Source: Adiantum capillus-veneris
Taxonomy: Eukaryota; Streptophyta; Polypodiopsida; Polypodiales; Pteridaceae
Length of the DNA stretch: 64,000 bases
Reading direction: 5' to 3'
NCBI GenBank assembly: GCA_014529385.2
Contig: CM043966.1
Coordinates: 42,445,537-42,509,536 of the forward strand
Under the pieces are notes generated by a model. It was not told the DNA's origin. It was given only the letters and a program-made list of their open reading frames with translations, and ran no database searches. The position numbers and the translations under genes are program-made. Shown here piece after piece: positions 44,649 to 56,834 of this stretch (position 1 is the stretch's first letter; each line of letters begins with the position of its first letter).

Positions 44649-47600
44649 ATGCAATCCACGGAGAAGGCTAAGAAGAAATTAAACCAAAAGGAGAAACTGC
44701 ACTATCAACTGGACCCCGAGTCAGTAAAGGCAGCAAAGGCATCTTATCTTTCTAAAGAGCGGTTAGAAGAACACCACACCACGGTCTTCATGGGCAGATT
44801 TAAGAGTGAAGAAGGGCATCCGATGGAGTTGCAACTCTTGCCCAAAGAGGTTTATGATGTCGCAGCAAAGCCAAAAACCAAAGAGGCTAACCGCAGGTTG
44901 GGACTCCGACACTTCTATGAATAAGAGCCCTGCGGAGTAGACTTTCAGAAGGCTTACGAGATTCTGTCCACCATCAAGGAAGATGGAACAGTCCAAATCT
45001 CAGACAACCAAGGAAACAAGGTAGAGGTTGTGATTACAAAGGAAATAGTGGCAGAGGCACTCAGATTGCCCACTGAAGGGATGACCATGCGGGCAAGAGA
45101 TAGAAAAACAGCGGGTACGTTTACAAAGGAAACAGCTGGGGCTACATTTGCCGATCTCATCCATAAGCAGGTGGAAGAGCTAGCCCGTCTGTACCACCAA
45201 CATTTCCATTTCCTGGCAAAAAGGCCACCAAGGTACACAACACCAAATCATGCCATGGCCACAACTTTTACACAAGTTCTGAAGTCAACCACCAGACAAC
45301 CTGTGGACCACGTGCAATATGTGTTAACAACATTAAAGGCCACCAAGAAGGAGGGAAAGATAACCTACTTGGGTGCCCCTGAAGTCTTGACCAGAATAGC
45401 CTATCATGCCATCTGCATGGCCGACAACCTACCACCTGCCCCGGATCAGAACACATGGATCTTGGTAGCTCCACCCTCTCCAAGATCTGGTAAGCGATCA
45501 TTTAAATCAGGTGATGAATCCGATGACAGTTCATCCGAGCAGCATAGCAGTGAAAGCTCTGACAACGAAGAAAAAAGAGCTAGGAGGGAAGAGATGAAGA
45601 GGAAAGCAGTGGCTGCCCACCAAGAGGAGCCAGCTCAAGAGAAAGCAAGATTTGAAAGAGAAAAATAGGCGTATCAACGCACTAGGCAAGCGCAGGGAAA
45701 AGACCCAGAAAAGTGGGTACCTACCGGCTTGCAGGGACCTCGAACAAAACATCATTCAAGAAAAGAGACCGAGGATCCCAAGGATCATTTAGAAAGAATC
45801 TACCAAGAGGCGGAAGAAGCGACCAAGAAAGCTGAGGAAGCAGCAACTCAAGAGCAAGGCCAGGCATCTCCCCGACCCACCTCACCACCGCTGGAACAAC
45901 AGGATCAGCCCATGCCCACTCCACCATCTTCACCGCCAGGCCAAGAGACCACTGAAGAGGCCGAGACTGACAAGGCAAAAGAGTCTGATTTCACCCACCA
46001 AATGAAATCTATACAACAAACTGACCAGGTCGAGCAACATGAAGAAAAGGAAGCTGGATTAGCACCAGAATAGACAGCCGAGGAAACTCACAAGCCGGCA
46101 GATGAAACTGATAAAGAGGAAGATAAAGAAAAGGAGCAAACCACTACACATGAGGAAGTAACCGAAACTAAGAAGGTGGAAAGGCCTGCTGTGGAAATGG
46201 AAAGGGTTGAGACTACACAAGTTGTTTCCACTCAGCTAGAAACTGCCGAGGTTTCAAAACCTCAGGATGGCCACGAAGTAACCACCTCTATAGCAACACC
46301 AACAATAACAACACAGCAAGAAGCAACACAAGAGGCTTCCGGCACATCCGAACTAGCAAGACAAGAGGAGTGGCAGTCCAATGATGAAGTCATTCTACAA
46401 GTGAACGAGTATGCAAGGCAGATGCAAATCATGACAGAGGAACTCCTCTCAACAGCCTTTAACCGCAGTACTAAAGCCAAAGAATTAGAAATGGTCATCC
46501 GTGCTCTTCAAGGAGAGCTAGAAGACAGAATGGCTACAATTACTGATCTCCAAAATCAGGTACAACAGCTAAAGATTGAAGCAGAACGACATCAGATAGC
46601 CAGGGACATCCAACAGAAGGAAATGGAGGAGTTGGATGACCTCCTGACTAAGCTATCTGATGCCTGCAAAGTGAAAGATGAGCAGTTGACAGAAGTGACA
46701 AATGAACTTCTCACCACCTCTCTGTCCGCTCAAAAGATTCAAGTACAATGAGATGTAGCAAACGCATCACTGCAGTATTTGGAACAAAGGATTAATGATC
46801 AGGCCACTTTCTTGCGGCAATTAAGAGAAAATCCAGCCATGGCCTCGATCAAGGTAACAGATGAGGTGTATAAAGCACTTGAAAAGAAAAACAGATATTT
46901 AGAGCTGGAGTTGAAGCTGGAGCAGTCACAATGTAAAGACCTGGCACTCATGCGGGTCCAAAGAGAGGCGGAGCTCCTTAAAGAGATTGCAGAATTGAAA
47001 AGAGTAAACCAACTCCTCAGAGATGGAAAGCCAGAAATACAGGAGGAGGCAGGCACTTCAGAGCCGCCCCAAGTGGAAATCCCCTCGGTCTCATTTGCTG
47101 ACTTTGAGACGTAGTCTACAACAGAGCTGAGTGGGGGAGAAGCTTTTCAAATCCAAGTCACAGAGGAAGACACAATGCCGATGGTCCAGCTGTCAAAGGC
47201 TGAAGAAGATGCACTAAAGGAGAAGATCACCTTGGAGGTAGATGAGCAGTGGAAGGCAGCTATGGATTGGGAGTTGAGAGTTTGACACTCTGTCAACGTC
47301 ACACATCTCACTCCCAATCAAATCAATGCTCAATGGCACCAACAATCCCTGCCATACCCTCTCATCAAGGTTGAACTCTTACAGGTAGAGCAAAGATTAT
47401 ACCGAGATATGCAAGAAGATGGTGCAGATCAAGACCACCCGAAGTGGCGACTAAGCTGATTGAACAAGAATCCAAGATACTTGATTCTGTTCATGAGAGC
47501 ACCTGCGGCCATACAGAAAGATCCAACATTTTGTCATGTACCTCGAGTAAGGACATGGCAAGCACACGAAGCACTCCAGAAGAAGCGGCCAACATGGCTA

Positions 47601-47834
47601 AACTTTCCCAGTCTGCCAGCTCCCGAGAGAGGTCAAGCAACAGAAGAATACATGGTGAAAACCCTAACGGGCGCCATGACATTCTTCAAAAGTCTGATAG
47701 ATCTCTCCTGCGCAATGCTTTACAAAATCTTTAGGATGCTACTTACTTGCATACAAGTCTTCAATGATCCTGAGCAGATAGGAGCCCCATGGCTCTCATT
47801 TTGGAAGGAAACAAAGGCCTCTGCTATGATCTAA
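44649..47834 (+). pseudogene. Giant gypsy ORF3: unrecognised globular region plus coiled coil
   Basis: One frame of about 1060 codons, broken by eight stops (ending at 44924, 45668, 46073, 46751, 47114, 47285, 47459 and 47834) but with no frameshift. Residues about 1-290 are globular; the segment EVVITKEIVAEALRLPTEG resembles the LGLP-type motif of plant transposon-associated proteins (inference). A Ser/Asp/Glu-rich linker, a Pro/Gln-rich stretch and then a long coiled coil (about 46380-47060, ALQGELEDRMATITDLQNQV) follow. Near the end lies a hydrophobic helix (SLIDLSCAMLYKIFRMLL, about 47690). It occupies the env-like position, but I see no clear signal peptide or fusion peptide. Confidence 0.7.
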
Positions 47835-48176
47835 GTGGGCAACCCTCAGAGGAAGTTCTTTATGGATTTTACGCCTGATGCATGTTTCTGCCCTCGCACA
47901 ATATACTAGCTTTTGAGGAGGCCTTCTACACTGGCTTTTTCACCTAGCGAACGAAGATATTTGCGTCGGTGATGATAAGAAACCTCACAACCAGATTTGT
48001 AGGCTACTCGGTAGTAGAACTCAAAAACAAAGTCACCATTCAGTTTTTGCAAGTGCCAGACAAAGAACGCAAACTCAGCTATGAAAAAGCACTCTAAGCA
48101 TTGAAGGACCGCCTCGCCCGCCGTCAACCCGAAGATTACTTCAGCCCATAAAGCTGTGTCAAGGGACGACACAGGC

Positions 48177-48190
48177 GAGGAGGGGGGGAA
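48177..48190 (+). promoter_or_regulatory. Giant gypsy polypurine tract
   Basis: GAGGAGGGGGGGAA immediately before the 3' LTR. Confidence 0.85.
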
Positions 48191-49110
48191 TGTTAGCAGC
48201 AAGCTAACGTGGCCACCATTTTTTGGAGTTCTCCTTGTAAAAACAATTATTATTTTGATAAATCAGGAATATTGTAACTCTTGTTTTCTTGATAAACCTT
48301 GTAATTAATGAGCTGGGGCTACAAGCTTCCAGATTGTATCAGCCAATCAATTCCCAGCTTTGGTAGAACTCCAGATTATTACTTTTGACCACCCAAAAAC
48401 CTTGGCTAAGGTATGAAAGCCAATTTTTGTAAGCTTTTTATAAGTTTTGGATAAGAAATACACAGCGTGAGCTAACGGCGCTCACTTCTCTCCTTCTCGC
48501 GCATCCTACTCCCTCTCCGGTTGTCACATTGCGAATGTGTTTGTTGGATTGCAACCGCAGGTAAGAGCTCTACGCATTGACGTAAGCCATTCAAAGTATT
48601 TCGTAGATTTTGGCGTCGCCAATCCGTGGCCTAATTTCATCATAACTAGAAATTTACACTTTTAAAACGAAAACTAAGCATATGCGGGGTATTGGGGCAT
48701 CATTGCTAAGCATTTAGATGCATTCTGGGTCAAAAACGACTAGGTCAAAAATCCATTGCTGTTAATAATGGCGATTTTGGAACTTGACCTAAAGTGGGGT
48801 TTGAGGCCATACGCATGTGTGCTTAGGTCTTATATACTTGTCCTAGAAGTTTCGTTACGTTTGGATGTCATTTGATGCTGTAACGGATGTGATTTGCTTG
48901 CCGATGAGCGATTGGCTTTTGGTGATTTCAGTCACTTGAGTGTAGCTTGAGTTAGATGCGAGTTGTTAGTTGTTTTCCAAGATATTGACAACCTCTTGTA
49001 GCCTCTATGCACTAGTTGATTCAGCTTCGTCCCATGGTTTGACAAATTAATCGTGGTTCTCGCTAATACTGCAATAAAATAGGATGGTGAGGTTTGACAT
49101 GCGTCCCACA
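48191..49110 (+). repeat. Giant gypsy 3' LTR (920 bp)
   Basis: Starts TGTTAGCAGCAAGC and ends GCGTCCCACA, followed by the right TSD copy CCAAG. Alignable along its length to 28708-29620. Confidence 0.93.
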
Positions 49111-49250
49111 CCAAGTTAACTAAGTACCATGTATATGTTGCTACCATCAATTAAGTTCACTCGCTATGCTCACAAAGTAATCTCACAAAAGTGCTTCATC
49201 TAATTTCCTAATTCACTACTCTCAAAGTTCATAGGCCATTTCCATTACAT
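49111..49250 (+). mobile_element. Foldback element, right arm, outer part
   Basis: Inverted copy of about 18428-18558 (CAAAAGTGCTTCATCTAATT against its complement), ending GGCCATTTCCATTACAT at 49250. Beyond this the two flanks no longer match, so this is taken as the element's right end. Confidence 0.85.
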
Positions 49251-49447
49251 TGGTATTAATTTTCCAATTAAGGAAGTAACTAAGACGTCTTGTCCCTTGA
49301 TAGCTCCATTGGATTTCAATGCATCTCCCATCTCGTGGGCTTGTATACCTAGCTTGGTGGTCAACTCCGTGGATATGAAGTTGTAAGCTGAACCAGGGTC
49401 AAACAAAATAAAAGGATCATGCTCTTACATCTTTCCCCAAGCATAGG
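49251..49447 (-). pseudogene. Gypsy protease fragment
   Basis: Minus-strand reading gives DPFILFDPGSAYNFISTE and TKLGIQAHEMG, the retropepsin active-site region (usual DSG here DPG) of a different gypsy element. It is cut by the chromovirus insertion at 49447. Only about 60 codons remain. Confidence 0.65.
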
Positions 49448-52341
49448 TGTGAGGTCCCCACCCCGTCATCTCAAATGACGGTTCTGATGGTAAACCTGGT
49501 GGCCACTAGATCTATAGGGGAAGCAAACAAAGTAGTTTAAGGGATTAACTAGCGGACGAGCTCTCATCACCAAGTTAATTGAGTCGAGCCTACTAGCAAC
49601 GAGATCTAGTTCCACCACGCAGGGGAAAGCGTGTCTAACCAATTATCGGTCCTAATACTCACCTTCCAGAAGGAGAGAAGTTTCGAGTGACTTTTTCCCC
49701 ATTGCTTTCAGAGGCACGTACACTTGGGACTTCACTTCTTTTGGTGCAATGAGAAATTCTAACGTCATTTACCGTACTATGGGGACAGAGAGTTCCTGAA
49801 CAATCGAGACCACCTTCCTCATAGGAATTGGCAACCCGAGCCAAGCCCCCACTTTCCACCCCCATTCTCACACTTTGTCTTGTGTATCCTAATTACTAAC
49901 ACATTTGTTGTTCAACATATATATTCATTGATCAATTTCGATTCACACGTTGAGTTAAGAGAGCCCTTCAAACATTTTTTCAAAGCGGCACCAAAACAAT
50001 CTTTCTAGTAAAAATTCACTCAATAGCTCATTTCATTTAAACTTCCAATGTCCTTGAGGCACGAAATCCCCCACCGGGTGTTAACTCCACCCGTTGTCAC
50101 CTAGTTGCCCATACAACTAGATTTGTCCACCGCATAAAAAGCACGACGTGGACATCCCACCGCAAAGAACGCAAGTCGTGGGTATCCATCGCAAAGAACG
50201 CAAGATGTGGATCAAAGCCCTAAGCTAGGTAATCCTAGCTACTGCGAGAACCTCGCGAGTTGCCTCCTGTGATCAATAGCGGGATCAGGACTAAATCAAC
50301 ATTGGAATTAAAAATGAACTGGCCGAGTCAATTTTCCCTAGCAAACAGTCTTTCCTATACCAGACATTATATCCCGAAAACATTCTTTCCTCCTTGAACT
50401 TAAATGCATCAATTAAAATGCCGTGGTCTCCGTTGGATCTTCCAACATGTTTTGGGGTAATGTTACTTTCCTACCTCACCGAATGCAATGTTATTAAATT
50501 GTACTTGAATTAAAATTAGACCTACCTCAATAATCTCCTCTTGATTGCTTCGTGAGATGGCCGGTGCTTGCTCGACTATTGGAGCCTTTCCCTTTCCGTT
50601 GGTATTGCTTTCTCCGGCCTCATGGTCGTGAGATCCACCAAAACGGGTCCTCTTTGGGGCCATTATACTCACTACTAAAGATGATGAATTTGAAAAAGAA
50701 CTAGTGTCCAATATTACCATAACAACCACAAATGGTCAGGTTACAACATGTTTAGCCTTATCAAGCAATTACTCTTATACGGAAGGAGTCGATTAACTTC
50801 AAGTACGGTTATTACTCCTCTATTTATTTTTGGGTAAATTTGGGGTAATATTAGGTGATCCAAGTCATAATTACATCAATTTAGGATAGCATCTTCTCCT
50901 AAACTTATGGAATTGACTTTGAATTAAGGTTCTTAGCTTAAGCAATTGGAGAATTCAGTTCCTGTAGTTACTTGTTTAATTAGAGTGGTTGAATGATGAT
51001 TTTAGTGTACTAATTCCTTCTAAAAAATGAACGAAAAGATGCAGCTATGTCTTACGCATATGTGGAAGAAATTCCGTTCTCTAGTGACAATTAATTTTGA
51101 GAGGGAGAATTAACTCTTCTAATTACACACAAGTCTCTTGCAATATGAGTTTAATCATTTAATTAAACGCTTTCCTAATGAAATGACAGATTGGGGTTGT
51201 TTAATTAGTTACATTGCTAGAAATTGGGTCAATCTCCACCACTCAATCAATGAATTGAGTAGCTGGTAATTCCTTCTTACTAACCATGGATTAATTTGTG
51301 ATTAGGAGGTCGACTTGATGCATAATTTGCTAATGGGATTAAGAAAGTGAAATAGACTAATCACATAGGTGATTAAGAGAGTTGCTGCTAGGTAGAGTAG
51401 TTAGATTATGCATAGTATTAGCAGAAAATAAGGGATTCATAGAGAGATTAAGATGTAAGCATGAATTTAACTCGAGATTACTATAATTTGAGCTGATTAA
51501 GACCTTAGTTGCTGATCCAAGAAGCCTAATCCGACAAGAAATTGGCAGCACCTCCTTCCCTTAATCCTTTCCTAGAGATTGTGTATACCGACAGCATGTC
51601 GCCCAAGGTAAGTGTGTGAGGGAGTGTGTGTGTGTGTGTGTGTACTGAGTATCTATGTGTGTGTGTGTGGGAATAGGTCCTTAAATAGGCTCCCAACCTC
51701 AAGAGGTCGAATTATGTTTCTAATTGCATCTGGATGAGCACTTTGGTCATGCATGGCAGCTTGAGTGCATAGCTTGCAAGTGTCCAATTTGCTTGCTTTT
51801 TAACTAAGTCTCACACTCTCTCTCTTGATTGGAAACTCTCCCACAAGCTCCTAGATGAGTGGGGGCGCCCTCTAACTGCTAAAGCAAGCTCCCAGTGGCC
51901 TAGAGCCTGTGCACACACTAGTCCCCGAGTGCCGGTGTCCTTGCTAGCCTTATAATTTTTTTTATTTTTATCCTTAGACGGTCGTTACAGCTTGGATTTT
52001 AATTCCGAAACTTGTCGTGCTAAGATGGAGCTAAGGTGCATCATCCCGAGTACCTGCCATATTTAGCAGCTCCCGGTGTCCAGAATTGCATTTTTTTCAA
52101 ATTCTGGATACGGATGCAGTTTGACGAGCCCGTCAAAACTAGACGGGTTAAGTGACGAAAAACTTACTATTTTAGGAAAATTTTCACAAAAATTGTTTTT
52201 ATTCATTTTTGAAAGCTCTATAACATTCTAAACATCTTGGCACCGACAGATTTAGAAAAGCTATCAAAAATAGTAACTTTTTGCAGTATGATTATTTTGT
52301 AGTACATGGGTGCTCTTTACCTCGGGGTCAGAGATCTTACA
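49448..52341 (-). repeat. Chromovirus 3' LTR (2894 bp)
   Basis: Left copy on the plus strand, 3' in element orientation. It contains the same minus-strand reading MAPKRTRFGGSHDHE as the 5' LTR (about 50663-50520) and TG microsatellites at about 51617-51670. Confidence 0.94.
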
Positions 52342-52356
52342 ACCTCCCGAATGGAA
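52342..52356 (-). promoter_or_regulatory. Chromovirus polypurine tract
   Basis: Minus strand CATTCGGGAGGT directly upstream of the 3' LTR, a short purine-rich priming site. Confidence 0.55.
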
Positions 52357-52371
52357 AAATTTGAGTTGTCC

Positions 52372-53537
52372 TCATCTCAATAATTTATTAAGATAATCCT
52401 TTATGAGCGTTGGTTCGTCCTCCCAAGTAGCGTCTTCTTCAGGATAATCTTTCCACTTCACAAGGTGGTCGGTAATTGTCCTTTTTCGTAGCTTTCTTTC
52501 TCTTGATTCAAGGACGTAATCAGGTTGAAGTTCGAGAACTCCTTGTGCTGGCATAACTATCTGATCTGAGTCCAAGAGTTGATCGGGGTTAGGAATGTAG
52601 GGTTTGAGTAGGCTGACGTGAAATACATCGTGAACCTTTACGTTTGCGGGTAACTTGAGCTTGTAGGTCTGGTCACTCACAACCAAAGTGATTTCGAAGG
52701 GTCCACAATATCTTGGGCTTAGTTTCTTGTACCTTCTTAATGATAAGTTGCTTTTCTTCGGTCGGACTTGTAGAAAAACTTTTTCTACTTCCTTGAAGGT
52801 CCATTCTGATCGATTCTTATGTGCGTAATGCTTTTTTCTATCCTGAGCGGCTTGGATATCTTGGCGAATGGCTTTAGTCTGAGCTTCCATGTCTTCTAGC
52901 ATCTTCTTAGAGGCTTCTACCCTGATGGTTGGGTCTGAAAAGTTAAGCGGTGCTAAGCAGTCTTGTCCATAAAGAGCTTTGAAGGGTGACATTCAATGCT
53001 TCTGTGTTCGGAAGAATTGTAAGCATATTCTACCAAAGGAAGATATTGTAACCACTTCTTTGGCTCTTGTGAACAATAGGCCCTGAGAATGTCCTCAATG
53101 ACTTGATTTACTCTTTCAGTCTGCCCATCTGTTTGCGGATGATACGTTGTGCTGAAGGCTAATTGTGACCCAATAGATTGGAAAAGAGAAGTCCAAAACT
53201 TTGATGTAAACTTGGCATCTCTATCACTGACGATACGCTTGGGTGAACCACGTAACCTAAAAATTTCCTTGATGAATACTCGGCTAATATCTAAAGCAGT
53301 AAAGGTCGTCTTTAGAGGTATTAGATGAGCCACTTTTGTGAGCATATCAACAACCACAAATACAGAGTCATAACCTTCTGTAGAAGGTAATCCTATAAAT
53401 AAGTCCATACTGATGCATTCCCATTTCATATGGGGTATGTCAAGAGGTTGAAGTTGCCCTGGTAACTTGATTCTTTTGGCTTTTATCCCCTGATAAGAAA
53501 GAAATTGCCTCACATAGCGAAGTATGTCTCCTTTCAT
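52372..53537 (-). pseudogene. Chromovirus integrase with chromodomain
   Basis: Two overlapping frames joined by a shift near 52980. The core has WECISMDLFIGLPSTEGYDS (first Asp), RIVSDRDAKFTSKFWTSL (second Asp) and YHPQTDGQTERVNQVIED (Glu). After the shift come SPFKALYGQDC, the C-terminal GPFEITLVVSDQTYKLKLP and VFHVSLLKPY, and finally a chromodomain DYVLESRERKLRKRTITDHL followed by VKWKDYPEEDATWED. In known chromoviruses the chromodomain directs integration towards marked chromatin. Confidence 0.93.
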
Positions 53538-53594
53538 TCCGGACCAAAAATAACTCCTCCTGATAGCATGAAGAGTCTTAGCATAACCTGGATG

Positions 53595-54310
53595 TCATGA
53601 TGTAGGGCTATCGTGTGCTTCATACAGAATAGTCTTCTTTAAAGCTGGGTCTCTAGGTACACAGAGCCTATGTCTGAAGTAAAGACATCCTCCCATAAGA
53701 GAGTAATCTTTAGCTTCAGGCATCTTATTCTTCTTGACTAATGATACTATACGTTGGTATTCTGGATCTACCAAAGATGCTTCTTTAATTCTATCCCAGA
53801 TAGGGTTATTTGGAATAGAGATAGCTCCGAGAAAAGATTTTCGGCTAAGTCCATCTGCAACGGCATTTTCCTTCCCTGGTCTATACTTTATGTCTAGGTC
53901 ATATTCTTGTAAGAGTTCTATCCATCGCCGTTGTCGCATATTGAGAATAGGTTGAGTAAAAATCCATTTTAAGCTCTTGTGGTCTATAACTAGCTGAAAC
54001 TTGCGTCCGAAAAGATAATGTCTCCACAACTTCAGCGCATCTATAACCGCTAAAAGTTCCAAATTGTGAGTAGGACAATTCTTCCATGATCCCTCAGCTT
54101 TCGTGAAGTATATGCCATCGGTCTTCCTTCTTGAGTAAGAACTCTGCCTAAAGCAAATTTGCTAGCATCGGTCGCTACTTCAAATTCCTTCTTGAAATCT
54201 GAAAGTTTTAAGATAGGAGCTGAGACCAAGAATTCTTTTAGTTTAGCAAAACTAGACTCGTGCTCGGTCTTCCATTCAATCCTCATTCCTTTCTTCAGGA
54301 GCTTCATCAA
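53595..54310 (-). pseudogene. Chromovirus RNase H
   Basis: Two frames: ILKLSDFKKEFEVATDASKF (usual DAS motif) and, after a shift near 54060, ELLAVIDALKLWRHYLFGRK, VIDHKSLKWIFTQPILNMRQ and KYRPGKENAVADGLSRK. It leads into the integrase HHCC region (about 53600, KKTILYEAHDSPTS), broken by a stop near 53595. Confidence 0.88.
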
Positions 54311-54998
54311 AGGTGCAGCAATACGTGCATAGTCCTTGACAAAAAATCCTGTACCATCCCGTTATTCCAAGAAATCCTCTTACTTCGCTAACGATGGATG
54401 GTTGAGGCCAATCAACAATATCCTTGACTTTACCTGGGTCCACCGAAATCCCTTCGATCGATATGATAAATCCAAGATAATTGACCTTTAGTGAGCAGAA
54501 GGTACACTTGCTCGCTTTAGCATAAAGTTGGTGCTCTCGAAGAAGATCAAGTACTTTACGAACATGTTCTTCATGATCTGCCTCATTCTTAGAATAGATC
54601 AGAATGTCGTCAAAGAAAACCAGGACAAAATCATCCAGATAAGGTCTGAAAATATCCTGCATAAATTGATTGAAGCTTGCAGGAGCATTTTTTAGACCAA
54701 AGGACATTATTGTGAATTCGTAGTGTCCATACCTAGTGTTGAAAGATGTCTTTGGAATGTCTGATTCCTTGATCCTCGTTTGGTAATATCCTGGCCTTAG
54801 ATCAATATTTGTAAACATTTTGGCACCATGGAGTCTGTCCAGGAGTTTGTCAATTCTTGGAATTGGATACTTATTTTTGACAGTTACCTGGTTCAGTCCA
54901 CGGTAATCTATGCATAGCCTTAAGCCCATCCTTCTTCTTTTGAAAAAGAACTGATGCGCCCCAAGGAGAAGTACTGGGTCGAATGAATCCTTATTCAA
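54276..54998 (-). pseudogene. Chromovirus reverse transcriptase
   Basis: RT motifs: [60 protein letters not shown], the catalytic VFFDDILIYSKN (usual YVDD as FFDD), and NYLGFIISIEGISVDPGKV. The upstream part ([23 protein letters not shown], about 54950-55060) is in another frame, so a frameshift lies near 54940; another near 54340 follows GFLGI. Confidence 0.92.
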
Positions 54999-55176
54999 TG
55001 AGTTGCCTAAGTTGTTCCTTAAGTTCTATGGCCTCTGGAAGTGACATTTTATAAGGTCGCTTTGAGACAGGTTCACATCCAGGGATAGTCTCAATCTCAT
55101 GATCTACCTCTCTATGTGGTGGAAGCTTTGTAAGGTCTTCAGGGAATACATCATCATACTCCCTCAACCAGTTTGG

Positions 55177-56601
55177 TCAAAGTCTGGTGTCTGATTGGTC
55201 CACCTTGTTGAGCTTTACTGCATAAATTTGCTGCCCCTTTCTGAGTCCCTTCAAAAGTCTGTTGGCCTTAACTAGAGTAGCCCTAGGTCTCCCATTTTTC
55301 CCTTGGATTAAGAATTCATTACCCAAGTTATCTGTAAAGGTAAAGTTCCCTTGTGCACAATGGATGTGGGCCCGATTTTTCTTTAGCCAGTCCATCCCTA
55401 GTATCCCATCAAAGAATCCTAAAGGTAGGGTTCAAAATTGGGCAGAAGTTGGGTGTCCCCCTAGATCAAAGTTGACTATACCTGCAGAGTGTTGAGATAC
55501 TACTTCCTTGCCGTTTTCTAACTTTACAACTAATTTTCTTGTTGGATACTTATCTAGCTTTAGCTTCCTCATGCATCTGGGTGAAAGAAATGAAAGAGTA
55601 CTACCACAATCTATAAGGAAGTTAACTTGTTCACCTCTAAGAGATCCTGGCGTATGAATGTCTGCGTATTTTTCGCAACCATTGGGGTTGTCAATTGCAG
55701 CATGCAAGGTTGCTCTCTCCTCTGCTTCATCTCTCACAGTTGGTTGTACCATTGCGGCATTCATTCTGGCGGTAGCTCCACGCCCTTGCCCTCTGTTTAC
55801 CCGTCCACATCCTCCTCTTCCATTAGGTTGTCCTCGCCCATAGGTATTTAGAGGTATGGCATTGGCGCTGGTTTTAGACCTGTAATGCCCAAATTCGTTG
55901 TACTCATAACAACGTACATTTGGAAATTCCATAACTGCGGTAGTGGCTAATATTGGTCGCTGTTTGTATGCTTGGTTGGTTGGTCTATTACTCCAAACAT
56001 TTGTCCTTGCCGTTTTCGCCAAATGATGCCTCCTATTTTGATTGACCTTTTGAATTTCCATAGCTAAGGGTTTAGCTCTTAGTAAGGCATCTTGAAGAGT
56101 TGTTGGCCTGAGAGCTTCTAGCCAATTGTTCAAGGGGTCAATGAGTCCTTGGCAGAACCGTGCTACTTGCTGATCCAAGGTCATTCTAGGAGCATACCTT
56201 CGAAGAGTAACAAAATTTGAGTAATACTCCTCGACTGAAGAAGTTGACCGACGAAGGAAAAAGAACTCGTTCATCTTCAAGGTTTTATAAGCGGGTGGTA
56301 AGTAACGCCCCATCACTGCAGCCTTGATGTTTTCACATAACTGAGAAGATCCCTTGATGTTCAGATCTCTGCAATGCTGTTTCCACCAAATCTTGGCATC
56401 GCCAGAGAGGCGGAACATTGCGAGCATGGTCTTGTTCTCGGGTTGAGTCCCTGTAGCCTCGAAATAGTCATCCATCGCTTCCATCCACACTTCCGCATCT
56501 CTCTCCACATTAGCTCCCTCGCCTTTAAAGGTCGGAGATTGGGCTTGCTTAAGGAGGAGCTTCTTTTCTTGTGCTGTCGAATAGAGAGCGACAGGTGGTG
56601 C
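55177..56601 (-). pseudogene. Chromovirus gag exon 2 and protease
   Basis: Opens at a splice acceptor (GTGTAG, AG at 56603-56602) with APPVALYSTAQEKKLLLKQA. The gag core follows: EVWMEAMDDYFEATGT, AKIWWKQHCRDLN, SSVEEYYSNFVTLRRYAP, VARFCQGLIDPLNNWLEALR. The zinc knuckle is degenerate (CYEYNEFGHYRSK, lacking two Cys). The protease active site NFLIDCGSTLSFLS has Cys for the usual Thr. A TGA at 55432 is followed in the same frame by LPLGFFDGILGMDWLKKNRA, so a single stop separates the two protease halves. Confidence 0.9.
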
Positions 56602-56834
56602 CTACACGGTTTACACTGAATTTGATACGATTGCTAGAGTTCAAGATTTAAATAAACACGGGACTTTAACAAAATCCAAGTTTCAAATCACCGAGAGACA
56701 AAAACTCAGAGACAAAAACTCTTCCTTTATTGATGGAAATTTTTATTACAATCATAACCTTTTGAGGTTAAGGATAACTTTTGATCAATTTATTACATAG
56801 CATTTTGGGATATCTATATGATACGTCTGGCAGG

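Larger units (their letters stand above)
28708..49110 (+). mobile_element. Giant Ty3/gypsy retrotransposon, Athila/Tat branch (20.4 kb)
   Basis: Bounded by ~0.92-kb LTRs (TGTTAGCAGC..CCCACA), a tRNA-Asp-type primer site and a purine tract, with a 5-bp TSD (one mismatch). Order is leader, gag, PR, RT, RNase H, duplicated HHCC, INT, extra retropepsin, spacer, ORF3, 3' LTR. No chromodomain follows the integrase, which with the DSGAG protease, ILGRPF motif and Asp primer fits the Athila/Tat (non-chromovirus) branch. A 381-bp SINE and a 1356-bp TIR transposon are nested inside, so the original length was about 18.7 kb. Many stops and several frameshifts show it cannot work now. Confidence 0.93.

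Noticed and set aside
44649-47834. ORF3 as a viral-type envelope gene
   Set aside because: Position fits, and there is one hydrophobic helix, but no signal peptide, glycosylation-rich ectodomain or clear C-terminal anchor is visible; coiled coil and charged linkers dominate.
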